Assembly (NCBI GenBank): GCA_023426245.1
Contig: JAFABB010000042.1
Span: 30,001-94,000, forward strand
Length of the DNA stretch: 64,000 nucleotides
Direction: 5' to 3'
Origin: Bacillota bacterium
GTDB taxonomy: Bacteria; Bacillota; UBA4882; UBA8346
Shown: positions 51,940 to 61,793 of the stretch, one piece after another
Layout of the letters: every line of letters begins with the position of its first letter
Numbering within the stretch: position 1 is the stretch's first letter
Position numbers and translations under genes: made by a program
Notes under the pieces: model-generated
The model's database searches: none
The model's input: the letters and a program-made list of their open reading frames with translations, nothing else
What the model was told of the DNA's origin: nothing

Positions 51940-52503
51940 TTACATCTGAAACAACAAATCCAAATGAACCAGGGCATTTGCCTTTTTGATAAATTCGACT
52001 TCGGCGGCCCCGCCCATTGCCAGCGCCGGAACAAACGAATAGATCTCGTCGTTTTTCAAGGGTCCGTGCTTTTCAAGAGCTTCCCGAAAAAGTTCTTGCC
52101 GTAGAACTTCTTCAATCATTTCATCATTACATAAATAATCATTAAAGAAATCCATAAGACTCCAAGAACAAACATCAATCGATTTATAATGGACCTTAAG
52201 GACGCTGACGTCCTCCGCGCCACTTCCTAAATCACGGTAATAAAAAAGCTCGCCGAAAGCCGAAAGCGCAAGAGGGATACGCTTATCATTCCTTTTCCCG
52301 AGCCAGGTATAAAGAGTATCATTATAAATCTCCGGGTCAATTAGCCGGATTAATCCGCCCGCATAAGAACCAAAGCCGTAACCCCGCCATAATTCCAGGA
52401 TGCTCGCGGGAAGCCGGGTAGAATATTGATCTATCTCGGATTGAGTAGCTTTTTGTAAGTTCTTCCCCGGTTGATGTTTTTCAATGAAGGCCTGCAATTC
52501 CAT
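51940..52503 (-). CDS. Tdi1-like immunity protein (GAD-like plus DUF1851)
   Basis: 187 aa from ATG 52503 (GGAGG 9 nt upstream). RLPASILELWRGYGFGSYAGGLIRLIDPEIYNDTLY (about residues 30-65, quoted in part), IPLALSAFGELFYYRDL, then the DUF1851 end FREALEKHGPLKNDEIYSFVPALAMGG...KANALVHLDLLFQM. It parallels the gene at 22421-22981 but has diverged widely. It lies directly after the kinase pair in the direction of transcription. Confidence 0.8.
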   Translation of the reverse strand: MELQAFIEKHQPGKNLQKATQSEIDQYSTRLPASILELWRGYGFGSYAGGLIRLIDPEIYNDTLYTWLGKRNDKRIPLALSAFGELFYYRDLGSGAEDVSVLKVHYKSIDVCSWSLMDFFNDYLCNDEMIEEVLRQELFREALEKHGPLKNDEIYSFVPALAMGGAAEVEFIKKANALVHLDLLFQM

Positions 52504-52559
52504 AAAGACATTCCTCCTCAATTTTTACATTTTTACGGTTTGAATCTTCTGTGTCTTTG

Positions 52560-55157
52560 TTATACGTCTATCTTCTCGGAAAAGTCATCCCAGATATCCA
52601 ATTCCGGGTCAAGCTCCAGCAACTTTTTCAGGCAAGCAGTGCCTTCCACCGTATGGCCCAGCATGATCAAGCTTTTCCCTTTATATTCCAAACCCCATGT
52701 TTCTTCAGGTTCGATGGCTAAAGTTCGGTCACACAGCGCAACCGCCTCCGCATAACTTCCCATATGATATAAAGAACGGGCTTGACAGCTGAAATACGTA
52801 GCTTGTTCCGGATTGAGTTTCACCGCCTGTTCAAAAGCTTCCGCCGCCTCACCATAGCGGCTCAACTTGTCCAAACTCAATCCCTTGTAATACCATACCA
52901 GCGACGTTTCATCAAAGGTATTGAGACCTAATGCCCTGTCGCAACAGGATAAGGCTTCTTGGTAATTTTCCAATTTATAAAGGGCAATTCCCTTCCTAAA
53001 CCAGGGAAAATACTCGTCAGTTCGTATCTCTAAGGCGCGATCAAAACACGGCAGCGCCTCTGTATAGCGTCTCAAACCGTTTAGTACCCTTCCTTTTTCG
53101 GCCCACAGTTCCCAGCCGTCCGGGCATAATTCCAAGGCCCGGTCGTATTGGGACAATGTCTCCCAACCGGCCGATTTTCCCAAAGCCCTTAACTTACATA
53201 CCCAGGCATCCACGTTATGCAAATTGATTTCCAGCGCCCGGTCGCAGTCGGAAATAACCTCCGCGTATTTCTCCAGGCGAAACAGGACCAGACCTCTTTT
53301 ATACCAAGCCTGGTCATCGGCAGAATTCAATCCCAAAGCCCGGTCCAGGCAATCCAGCGCCTCCTGGTGACGTTCCAATTCATATAAACTATCTGCTTTT
53401 TCCACCCAAGCCTCGCATTTATCCGGTTCCAATGCAATGGCTTTATCAAAACATTCAAGCGCTTCATCAAACCGCTTCAGAATATGAAGGCTAATCCCTT
53501 TATTGAACCATGCCACCGGATCATCCGGATTGACTTCTAAATAACGGTTGTACCAATCCAAACCTTCATAAAAACGATTTAGATGGGTTAGGATAAAACC
53601 TAATGTAAACCAGCCATCGTTATCTCTGGGTTTTACCTCTACATATCGCTGGCACCATATCAATGCCTCTTCATATTCTCCGATTTCTTCCAAAATTTTC
53701 GTTTTGTTCCACCAGATCTGCGTATTATCAGGTTCGATTGCTAAAATTTTGTGATAACAATCCAATGCTTCCTGGTAACGTTTTAATCCTTTTAAGGCAA
53801 TCCCTTTGTTTCGTAAAACTGTTTCATCATTGGGCATCGTTTCCAACAGCTGATCAAAATAAATCAACGCTTCTTCATGCCGCTTTAAAGCGCTTAATTG
53901 AATTGCCTTAGCCAAAGGTAAATAATAATCATCCGGCTCGGAATGAGAATCAAGCCAATCCAAAGCCTCCTGACTGCGACCTAACTGTTCAAGAAAAAGT
54001 GACTTCACATACCAGGCGTCTATCCAATTCGGATCAATTTCCAATGCCCGCTCGCAAACAGTCAACGCCTCCGGATATTTTTTTAGGCTAGAAAGCGAAA
54101 TACTGGCCAGGATTAACTCTCGGGCATCCAGTTTATAATTACTAAAGTCTAAAACCGGCGGCACTCCGGTAAGCTGATAACACCAGCCCGCCAAAACTTC
54201 TACAATCTCATCCCAATCGCGCGGGCGACGATCCGGATCTTTTTCCAAACACTTCAAGACAAGCTCTTCCAATCCGGCTGGAATTCCTGGTTTTAATTGG
54301 TTTAGTGAAACCGGAAGCTGTATCAGATGCATAAACCGCCATTCGTCCACGGCGGCAGCCGGATACATCCGGTGTCCGGTCAATATCTCGTAAAGGATAC
54401 ATCCGAAGGCATAAATATCAGTCCGGATGGTTATGGGTTCCTTCCGCCATTGCTCCGGAGCCATATAAGCCGGGGTCCCCGCATCGGACCCTGCGGCGTG
54501 GACCAGGCCAAAATCGGTGATATAGGGTTGGGCATACTCGTCCACTAGGATGTTGGCCGGCTTTAAGTCCCGGTGGATTAGTCCGGCCACTTTTCGATGG
54601 GCATATTGCATACCTTGGGCGATCTTTAAAGCCAGCTCCGCCCCAACCGCCAAGGCCAGCTTGGAACTCCCCAGCCAGCTTCGCAAGTCGTTTCCCTGGG
54701 GACTGTTAATATATTCGGTGATCACAAAGGGTTGCTCTTCAAATTTTTCTATATTGTAAGCCCGTACAATATAAGGATGCTTCTCAAGACTAACCCAAAG
54801 CGCCGCTTCTTCCGTGAACAACCCCAGTAGTTTCTTGTCAAAACGATACCTTTTTTGGATTGTCTTTAAGGCACGGGGTAACTCCTCTTCATGATCATAG
54901 GTCCCATAAACAACCCCCCAGGCACCGCGATGGATCGCCAGCACTTCGTAACGGTCGCCGATATAGTCGCCGATCCGGTAGAGTTCCTGTTCTCCCTCAG
55001 CTACTGCCGGTATTACTTGTAGTTGGGCTGCCAGTACTGTATGATAACCGTCTGTAGCCAGCTGGGTCTTGTCCGCATTCAGTTTGGTTTGATAGGCATC
55101 CCTTGCCAGACAGGTCTGTTCCCCAGAAAAAATAGCAGTTTCGTTCTTTGTCTGCAT
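52560..55157 (-). CDS. Ser/Thr protein kinase with C-terminal TPR array (copy 2)
   Basis: 865 aa; AGGAG before ATG 55157. Kinase domain about residues 68-335: an unusual glycine loop HRGAWGVVYG, Lys in RALKTIQ, the catalytic HRDLKPANILVDE, DFG in ITDFGLVHA and APEQWRKEP. From about 350 to the end runs a chain of about 14 TPR units (YQEALDCYHKILAIEPDN, RFDEALECFDKAIALEPDK...). No membrane segment, so it is a soluble kinase. It is a tandem paralog of the gene upstream, 20 bp away. Its substrates are unknown; neighbouring immunity proteins are possible. Confidence 0.9.
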   Translation of the reverse strand: MQTKNETAIFSGEQTCLARDAYQTKLNADKTQLATDGYHTVLAAQLQVIPAVAEGEQELYRIGDYIGDRYEVLAIHRGAWGVVYGTYDHEEELPRALKTIQKRYRFDKKLLGLFTEEAALWVSLEKHPYIVRAYNIEKFEEQPFVITEYINSPQGNDLRSWLGSSKLALAVGAELALKIAQGMQYAHRKVAGLIHRDLKPANILVDEYAQPYITDFGLVHAAGSDAGTPAYMAPEQWRKEPITIRTDIYAFGCILYEILTGHRMYPAAAVDEWRFMHLIQLPVSLNQLKPGIPAGLEELVLKCLEKDPDRRPRDWDEIVEVLAGWCYQLTGVPPVLDFSNYKLDARELILASISLSSLKKYPEALTVCERALEIDPNWIDAWYVKSLFLEQLGRSQEALDWLDSHSEPDDYYLPLAKAIQLSALKRHEEALIYFDQLLETMPNDETVLRNKGIALKGLKRYQEALDCYHKILAIEPDNTQIWWNKTKILEEIGEYEEALIWCQRYVEVKPRDNDGWFTLGFILTHLNRFYEGLDWYNRYLEVNPDDPVAWFNKGISLHILKRFDEALECFDKAIALEPDKCEAWVEKADSLYELERHQEALDCLDRALGLNSADDQAWYKRGLVLFRLEKYAEVISDCDRALEINLHNVDAWVCKLRALGKSAGWETLSQYDRALELCPDGWELWAEKGRVLNGLRRYTEALPCFDRALEIRTDEYFPWFRKGIALYKLENYQEALSCCDRALGLNTFDETSLVWYYKGLSLDKLSRYGEAAEAFEQAVKLNPEQATYFSCQARSLYHMGSYAEAVALCDRTLAIEPEETWGLEYKGKSLIMLGHTVEGTACLKKLLELDPELDIWDDFSEKIDV

Positions 55158-55177
55158 TATGAATCACTCCTAAGTTG

Positions 55178-57787
55178 TTATACGTCTATCTTCTCGGAAA
55201 AGTCATCCCAGATATCCAATTCCGGGTCAAGCTCCAGCAACTTTTTCAGGCAAGCAGTACCTTCCACGATATGGCCCAGCATGATTAAGCATTTCCCTTT
55301 ATATTCCAAACCCCATGTCTCTTCGGGTTCGATGGCTAAGGCCCGATCGCAACAGGCCACCGCCTCTTCATATTTTTCGAGATGATATAAGGAACGGGCT
55401 TTACCACTGAAACACGGGGCCCGCTTTGGATCAGATTTTATCGCCTCTTCAAAAGCTTCCACCGCCTCGTCATAACGGCCAAATTTATCCAAAATCTGTC
55501 CCTTGTAGAAGAATAATTGAACTCTCTCCTCCTTATCCTGAGGATTAAGTTCTAGCGCCTTGCTAAAACAAAATAAAGCTTCTTGGCGCTGTTTTAAGTG
55601 AAAGAATGTGACTCCCTTTTGTATCCAGGTAAAATACTCATCAGGGGATATTTCCAGAGCACGGTTAAAATATGGCAGCGCCTCTTGGTAACGTTTCAGC
55701 CTGTTGAGAATTCTTCCTTTTTCCGCCCACAGTTCCCAACCGTCCGGGCATAATTCCAAGGCCCGGTCGTAATGAGGTAAAACCTGCTCCAAGTCGTCCA
55801 ATTTCTCCAAAGCTCTCAACTTGCACACCCAGGCACCCACATAATGCTGGTTAATATTCAAGGCCCGGTTACAATCGGAAATCACGTCCTTGTATTTTCC
55901 CAGGCGAAACAAGACCAGGCCTCTTTTGTACCAGATTTTTTCATTCTCCGGGTTTAATTCCAAGGCCCGGTCCAGACAATCCACAGCTTCCCGATAGCGT
56001 TCCAATTTATCCAGACTATCCGCTTTTTCAACCCAGGCTTCGCATTTATCAGGTTGCAATGCCATTGCTTTATCAAAACATTCAACTGCTTCATCGTAAC
56101 GTTTCATATTGTATAGGATAATTCCTTTGTTAAACCAACAAAAGGAGTAATCCGGATTGATTGCTAGCGTGGAACTGAAACAATCAAGCGCTTCTTCGAA
56201 ACGATTCAATTTGGTGAGTATAACTCCCTGTTCGAACCAGCCATCGTAATCTCTAGGTTTGGCCTCTTCGTATTTCCGGCACCAGATCAAAGCCTCTTCA
56301 TATTCTCCGAGATTTTCCGAAATCTTTGTTTTTTCCCAGAAAACCCCCGCATTATCGGGTTCAATGGCTAAAATTTTGTCATAGCAGTCCAATGCTTCCC
56401 GATAACGTTTTAATTTTTTTAAGGCAAACCCTTTATCTTCCAAAGCTCTTGTATCATTGGACCATGTTTCCAATATGAAATTATGAAGTTCCAGAGCCTC
56501 TTCATATCTCTCTAATTGGCTTAAATTCCTCCCCTTAATGATAAGTAGAAAATAATTTTCTTGATCGGGACAAGAATCAAGCCAATCCAACGCCTCCTGA
56601 CTACGGTTCAGGTCACACAGGATGAGGCCCTTCATATTCCAGGCGTTTATCCAATGTGAATCAATCTCAAATATCCGCTCGCAAACAGCTAATGCCTCCG
56701 GATATTTACTGAGGTTGCTAAGAGAAACACTCGCTGATAACAATTCTTTGGCGTCCAGTTTGTAAGCGTTAAAGTCCAAAACCGGCGGCACACCGATGAG
56801 TTGATAACACCAGCCCGCCAAGACTTCTACAATCTCATCCCAATCGCGCGGGCGGCGGTCCGGATCTTTTTCCAGGCACTTAAGGACAAATTCTTCCAAG
56901 CCGGCTGGAATTCCCGGTTTTATTTGTTGTGGTGAAACCGGGAACTGCATTAAGTGCATATAACGCCATTCATCTATAGCAGTAGCCGAATACATCCGGT
57001 GTCCGGTCAGTATCTCATAGAGAATGCATCCGAAAGCGTAAATATCGGTATGGATGGTTATGGGTTCCTTCCGCCACTGCTCCGGAGCCATGTAGGCGGG
57101 GGTGCCCGCATCAGATCCGGCGGCGTGGACCAAGCCGAAATCGGTGATATAAGGCTGGGCATATTCGTCAACTAGAATATTGGCGGGCTTTAAGTCCCGG
57201 TGGATCAAACCGGCCACTTTCCTATGGGCATATTGCATACCCTGGGCAATCTTTAAGGCCAGCTCCATCCCGACCGCCAAAGTCAGCTTCGGACTCCCCA
57301 GCCAGCTTCGTAAGTCATTGCCCTGGGGGTTACTAATGTATTCGGTGAGTACAAAAGGTAGATCTTCATATTTTTCTACACTATAAGCCCTTACAATATA
57401 AGGATGTTTCTCAAGGCTGACCCAAAGAGCGGCTTCCTCCCTGAAAAGTTCCAACAATTTCTTATCAAACTGATATCTTTTTTGAATCGTCTTTAAGGCA
57501 CGAGGCAACTCCGTTTTGTGGTCGTAGGTCCCATAGATCACTCCCCAGGCGCCCCGATGGATTGCCAGCACTTCGTAACGTTCGCCGATATAGTCGCCGG
57601 TCCGGTAGAGTTCCTGATCCTCTTCAGCAGTCGCTGCGGTTTCAACCGGGACCGACTGGGGTTGAACTGCCAGTACCGTATGGTAACCTTCCGCGGCTAG
57701 CTGGGTCTTGTCCGCATACAGCCTGGTTTGGTAAGCCTCACTGGCGAGACAGGTCTGCCCGGCAGCATCATTCTTTGGCTGCATCAT
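55178..57787 (-). CDS. Ser/Thr protein kinase with C-terminal TPR array (copy 1)
   Basis: 869 aa; GGAG 6 nt before ATG 57787. Same architecture as copy 2: glycine loop HRGAWGVIYG, RALKTIQ, HRDLKPANILVDE, ITDFGLVHA, APEQWRKEP, then about 14 TPR units ending in the identical ELDPELDIWDDFSEKIDV. The kinase domain is nearly the same in both, while the TPR arrays differ more. Both have the motif AYQT-x-L-x-ADKTQLA near the N-terminus, twice-repeated Thr sites that may be phosphorylated. It is preceded by a frameshifted immunity gene. Confidence 0.9.
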   Translation of the reverse strand: MMQPKNDAAGQTCLASEAYQTRLYADKTQLAAEGYHTVLAVQPQSVPVETAATAEEDQELYRTGDYIGERYEVLAIHRGAWGVIYGTYDHKTELPRALKTIQKRYQFDKKLLELFREEAALWVSLEKHPYIVRAYSVEKYEDLPFVLTEYISNPQGNDLRSWLGSPKLTLAVGMELALKIAQGMQYAHRKVAGLIHRDLKPANILVDEYAQPYITDFGLVHAAGSDAGTPAYMAPEQWRKEPITIHTDIYAFGCILYEILTGHRMYSATAIDEWRYMHLMQFPVSPQQIKPGIPAGLEEFVLKCLEKDPDRRPRDWDEIVEVLAGWCYQLIGVPPVLDFNAYKLDAKELLSASVSLSNLSKYPEALAVCERIFEIDSHWINAWNMKGLILCDLNRSQEALDWLDSCPDQENYFLLIIKGRNLSQLERYEEALELHNFILETWSNDTRALEDKGFALKKLKRYREALDCYDKILAIEPDNAGVFWEKTKISENLGEYEEALIWCRKYEEAKPRDYDGWFEQGVILTKLNRFEEALDCFSSTLAINPDYSFCWFNKGIILYNMKRYDEAVECFDKAMALQPDKCEAWVEKADSLDKLERYREAVDCLDRALELNPENEKIWYKRGLVLFRLGKYKDVISDCNRALNINQHYVGAWVCKLRALEKLDDLEQVLPHYDRALELCPDGWELWAEKGRILNRLKRYQEALPYFNRALEISPDEYFTWIQKGVTFFHLKQRQEALFCFSKALELNPQDKEERVQLFFYKGQILDKFGRYDEAVEAFEEAIKSDPKRAPCFSGKARSLYHLEKYEEAVACCDRALAIEPEETWGLEYKGKCLIMLGHIVEGTACLKKLLELDPELDIWDDFSEKIDV

Positions 57788-57856
57788 GGTTCGCTCCTCA
57801 ATTTTTTATCTCATACAAAATCAATTGTTGGATATTCGATCTCATGACATATTACT

Positions 57857-58691
57857 CTAGACAAATTTATACCAATCATCCTCACAAATAACCGGCTGAA
57901 AAATCTGCCGCAGTTTTCTTATCCGCTCATAACTTTTTTCCCCCATATACGGATCATCCGCTACCGCAAAATATACCCCCCGGTCATTTTTCCTGTAAAA
58001 CGGCATCTCCGACAAGAAGACTTTAGTATCAAGCGGCAGTTGCTCCAAATGACGGTTGCTAATGAAGTTAAGCCAGCAGACATCCTTAATTAACCAGTCG
58101 CTATCCGAGATATAACGACTGGAATTGATACAATCCACCGGCAATAAGTCAATAGTGTTTTTATAGCATTCATTCATAGCTTGCGAATCCGTGGAGTCGA
58201 CATGAATATTGGCAAAGCCGTAACAAGCCTCCGCCAATTCGCACAATTCCACGAAGAAGTCGCAGAACAGGAAACTTCTGTTCCTGCGATAACTTTCTTC
58301 AGATACCAATACTTGAAGCCTATTCATACCCGGCTCTTCCGGTATGGCATTTCTGCCAAATGTAAATGAAATATCATCATATTTGAAATTAAATTGATCA
58401 TCCTAGGTTATATGTAGAACCCAGTGCTTTTAGTTGGCAATTGGAGATTTTTTCCCGGAGTTGCAACCATACGGTATCGGTCAATTTTCCCTTTTTGCTT
58501 CTCCCGCCCATGGTATAATAACCGTATTCATTAAATTTACTGATTCCATTGAAGTACGGCGTTACGAGGACTTTTTCGAAAACACTCGAAATCAATTCCT
58601 TTCGGTGTAGAATATTCTGTGCGTTAAATACTTTGAGGGTTATCGTTTCAAAAATCGGATAGATATCATTGTAGCCAAGACAGTACATCAT
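57857..58691 (-). pseudogene. Immunity-type gene split by a frameshift
   Basis: ATG 58691 (GAGAGG upstream) encodes 97 residues ending VWLQLREKISNCQLKALGSTYNLG and TGA at 58400-58398. One frame away DDQFNFKYDDISFTFGRNAI runs on without a start codon into LQVLVSEESYRRNRSFLFCDFFVELCELAEACYG and finishes at 57857. The two halves read as one protein of about 275 aa. No family named. Confidence 0.7.
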
Positions 58692-58734
58692 TTTACCTCT
58701 CTGTATACTTACTTTAGCCCTTTGTGAAACTATA

Positions 58735-59841
58735 TTAGACCGAATAAAGGCTCAAACATCCATAATCAGTACGTATAGCTAATTTTTCATTTACAAATGC
58801 AATTTGCCCGGTTTTTACCATATGCTCAACTCTGAAACTATATAAATGAACCCTTCGAACAAAATCAAAGACTCGTACTTCACCTTTTCTTATTAAAACC
58901 GCCAACTTATCTTGATTAGGATTAAAGCAAAATGTATGAACTTCACCTAAACCTAACGAAGGAAGTTCTTCTTTCCGCTTTACATCAAAAAGTCGGATTC
59001 CGGAGTTTCCTAAGGTGACAAGAATGTTATCGGAATCAGCAAATTCCATTTTACTGATTCTTTCAGATTCAGTATGTATGCTATCAATTAAAGCTCCGGT
59101 TTCTGCGTTAAACAGTTGTATTTCTCCTAATTTCACACAAAGTGCCAGGATTCGTTCATCCTTTGAAAGCGTACCGCATATTTGCGGTGTGTGACCCCCA
59201 TATAACTCGCAGTTGATATCATGGGAAAATAGTATTTTGTCTGTTTTGATATCCTTTGCAATCATTCGGGGATGTGTGCAATAAACAGCCCGGGATCCTT
59301 CAACCGAAATGAAACTGGCCGGTTCTTCACACTTTGAAGTAAGTTGAATGTAGTTACCAGTTTCCATATTGTACTGAAAAATAAGATGATCGATATCGAT
59401 GAATAAGGAATTGTTCACTGGGCTATATACGGCATCCCATGGTAGAAATTGAGGTAGTTTTATACTGTTAGTTAGGACACCTTCCTGGGTAATAAATACT
59501 AAAGCATCGTTCTCATTGTTATTGAAATCTCCATTTTTATTGGTCACTATTTCGTTTCGGGTATTTGCCACTACAAGGCATCCGGTATAGCCCCTTCCGA
59601 TATAGTAATGCAATGTTGGTTCTCCACCAGGGCTGTCAGGGTTTCTTAAAATGTATCCCTTCTTGAGCATTTCCCATTCCTGTTTCTCCAATTGGTCCTG
59701 CGTAACAGAACTGGAATCGCAAATTTTTTCTTTGACCTTAGTTGCCCCATCTTTCCCTGTTTCTAATTTCAGGGTCTTATCCGACAGCGTGGCTATCCAA
59801 ACTTTATCGGTTTTAGGATCAATTAGTTTCCGGGTATACAT
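58735..59841 (-). CDS. WGR-like domain plus beta-propeller protein
   Basis: 368 aa; AGGAG before ATG 59841. The first 70 residues (KVWIATLSDKTLKLETGKDG, QEWEMLKKGYILRN) resemble a WGR domain. The rest is a WD40-like propeller with regular blades: AVYCTHPRMIAKDIKTDKILFSHD, ILALCVKLGEIQLFNAETGALIDSI, ILVTLGNSGIRLFDVKRKEEL, LAVLIRKGEVRVFDFVRRVHLYSF. WGR domains elsewhere occur in PARP-type and bacterial molybdate proteins. Cytoplasmic. A binding scaffold is likely. Confidence 0.7.
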   Translation of the reverse strand: MYTRKLIDPKTDKVWIATLSDKTLKLETGKDGATKVKEKICDSSSVTQDQLEKQEWEMLKKGYILRNPDSPGGEPTLHYYIGRGYTGCLVVANTRNEIVTNKNGDFNNNENDALVFITQEGVLTNSIKLPQFLPWDAVYSPVNNSLFIDIDHLIFQYNMETGNYIQLTSKCEEPASFISVEGSRAVYCTHPRMIAKDIKTDKILFSHDINCELYGGHTPQICGTLSKDERILALCVKLGEIQLFNAETGALIDSIHTESERISKMEFADSDNILVTLGNSGIRLFDVKRKEELPSLGLGEVHTFCFNPNQDKLAVLIRKGEVRVFDFVRRVHLYSFRVEHMVKTGQIAFVNEKLAIRTDYGCLSLYSV

Positions 59842-59930
59842 CGTTTTTATTTTCTCCTTCGTTCAATAATCGAGCTATTTATCTTTTCGCAATTTTCAAC
59901 AGATTTCTTTTGCAAGTGTTACTTTGATTT

Positions 59931-60632
59931 TTATGAAATCGTTCTAAATGAGATTTCATGGTTGCCTATCCTATTGCAAGTATTCGGCCGGTCAAGCGCA
60001 ATAATATCGTTGATGTTATACGCATCAAACCTGTCCAACAGCTTTTGAAATCCATTTTCCAATTTATAATCCATCTCTTCTTTGAAAATCGGGACCACCA
60101 CCAAAAAACGGATCGACTTTTCCTCGTTGATCTTCAACTCAAAAAAAGTTTCTGCTTCACGGATGGGCGGAAGTAATACCATGCAACAAAATTCAGTATT
60201 ATCGGCAAAAGGAGTGGCCGGTTCTCCGTTGGGAATCGTATCGCCCCAGCAGAACCAGGTATTGTTTTCATGAGGGAACCTGCCCAGCTTTTTTAACCAT
60301 CCCACCGGCCAATAGTCCGCAAAATCCTTGATGGCTTCTTTGGTAACCGGCCAGGACTCCGGCAAATAGATCATCAATTCCGTATACTTCCACATGGATT
60401 GATCTTCCGGAACTTCTGCCGGTAGCCCGCTCATTCCCAAAGTAATAATGGTATGATAGGGCCGTTGAGGGTTGGCGCAAATCGTATATAAGTCTAGGTT
60501 GATGATGTTGGGCATGGTATCTATACTGATATACGAAGGCTTACCGATATATTGTTCAATATGTTTACGGATTTTGTCCAGTTCATCGCCTTGCTCAACA
60601 ACCGAATCCAAAAAATTGTTTTGATCTGCCAT
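59931..60632 (-). CDS. Suppressor-of-fused (SUFU) domain immunity-type protein
   Basis: 233 aa from ATG 60632 (GGGAG 8 nt upstream). RPYHTIITLGMSGLPAEVPED, YTELMIYLPESWPV..., WFCWGDTIPNGEPATPFADNTEFCCMVLLPP and FLVVVPIFKEEMDYKLENGFQKLLDRFD are the bacterial SUFU pattern, a known immunity superfamily. Full length and intact. Confidence 0.85.
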   Translation of the reverse strand: MADQNNFLDSVVEQGDELDKIRKHIEQYIGKPSYISIDTMPNIINLDLYTICANPQRPYHTIITLGMSGLPAEVPEDQSMWKYTELMIYLPESWPVTKEAIKDFADYWPVGWLKKLGRFPHENNTWFCWGDTIPNGEPATPFADNTEFCCMVLLPPIREAETFFELKINEEKSIRFLVVVPIFKEEMDYKLENGFQKLLDRFDAYNINDIIALDRPNTCNRIGNHEISFRTIS

Positions 60633-60658
60633 CTTCAAAACTCCCACTATTTATATTA

Positions 60659-61144
60659 TTAGTATATAAGTAGATTTCCATCAGGCCATTTTCCTTTCCA
60701 ACCACAAGGAAAGTGACCGGCTTCATATACTTTCAACAGTTCGGTATAAAACCCGGGCTTTACGTAGGGACTATAGGCATGCTCCATCATTGCGGCGAGT
60801 ATATCCCATCGGACACTGTGCAAAACGGCTATATCAAGTTGGTGGCGGTTCACGAATTCCGTGATCGCCGGTGTCACTCCTAAGTTCAACAATTCTTTGG
60901 CCTGATCGGTAATCTCATTCCACAACCGATCCTTATCCGGCCAATTGTCATGTAAAGCAACAGTTAAGATGTTTCTGGCTTCGATCTGGACATTCTCCCA
61001 AAGGGTGCTCTTACACTTTTTAACTGCCGTTTCCCAGTCCTTCACTTGCGCATAATTGATGCCGATATCATTCATTTCCTGGCCGTAATTGGAAAACCAA
61101 TTGATTTTGACAATCCGTTGGTAGGTATCTTGAAGTGACTCCAT
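60659..61144 (-). CDS. Unclassified helical immunity-locus protein
   Basis: 161 aa from ATG 61144 (AAGGAG 6 nt upstream). Nearly all helical: MESLQDTYQRIVKINWFSNYGQEM, WETAVKKCKSTLWENVQIEARNILTVALHDNWP, LHSVRWDILAAMMEHAY, ending FPCGWKGKWPDGNLLIY. The closing WPDGNLLIY recurs in bacterial hypotheticals near immunity genes. No name known. Confidence 0.68.
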   Translation of the reverse strand: MESLQDTYQRIVKINWFSNYGQEMNDIGINYAQVKDWETAVKKCKSTLWENVQIEARNILTVALHDNWPDKDRLWNEITDQAKELLNLGVTPAITEFVNRHQLDIAVLHSVRWDILAAMMEHAYSPYVKPGFYTELLKVYEAGHFPCGWKGKWPDGNLLIY

Positions 61145-61246
61145 GGTTAGCTCCTTCTGGATCATTACTTATTCAATCAACCCCATAAATTGGGTGATTA
61201 ACGATATGTACTCTATTCGTTTTAGTAAACAATTGCCAAGATTTTT

Positions 61247-61694
61247 TTAAAGCAGGCTATCTTTCATGGCCTTTTCCAACATCGCGTCAAAATCGTTGTA
61301 GGTATACATTGGATCCCCCGAAGGATTATCAAGCTCCACATAAACTTCTTGGTTCAGATCCAGACAATACCAACTGATACTGCTTTCTCCAAAAAACAGG
61401 TATTGTTTTTGCCACTCATTCTCATACCTCATTGTTATCAATATAGCCATTTACTTTTTGGTGAGTCTGAACTTCCAACAAAGAACCGTCAACCCCATAG
61501 AAAATGAAGCCGTTATATTCCAGTCCATTGACGGTTCTAAGGAAATTCAGATACTGATCCGGCAAAACCTGATGAAACTTCTTCTGAACCATTGCGCTCA
61601 AAAGTACAATCTGTTGGTTGGAGGCTGGATCATTGATGCCTCTACCCCGCCGTTCCCGTCTGGCCTTAATTTCAGCTAACTGCTGTTTCCACAT
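61247..61694 (-). pseudogene. SUKH (YrhA-like) gene split by a frameshift
   Basis: GGGAG precedes ATG 61694. The first frame has HQVLPDQYLNFLRTVNGLEYNGFIFYGVDG and QKVNGYIDNNE and stops at 61424-61422; the second continues RYENEWQKQYLFFGESSISWYCLDL...ELDNPSGDP...FDAMLEKAM to 61247. Together they make a normal YrhA-type protein, so about two bases are missing near 61430. Confidence 0.82.
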
Positions 61695-61793
61695 TTTTCA
61701 ACGCTCCCAATGGTAATTGAGATGTTTATCACAGAACATGGATATCAGTGGATTACGTTTTCAGTTTCACTCATCTGACGCCGCTCCGTTGTT

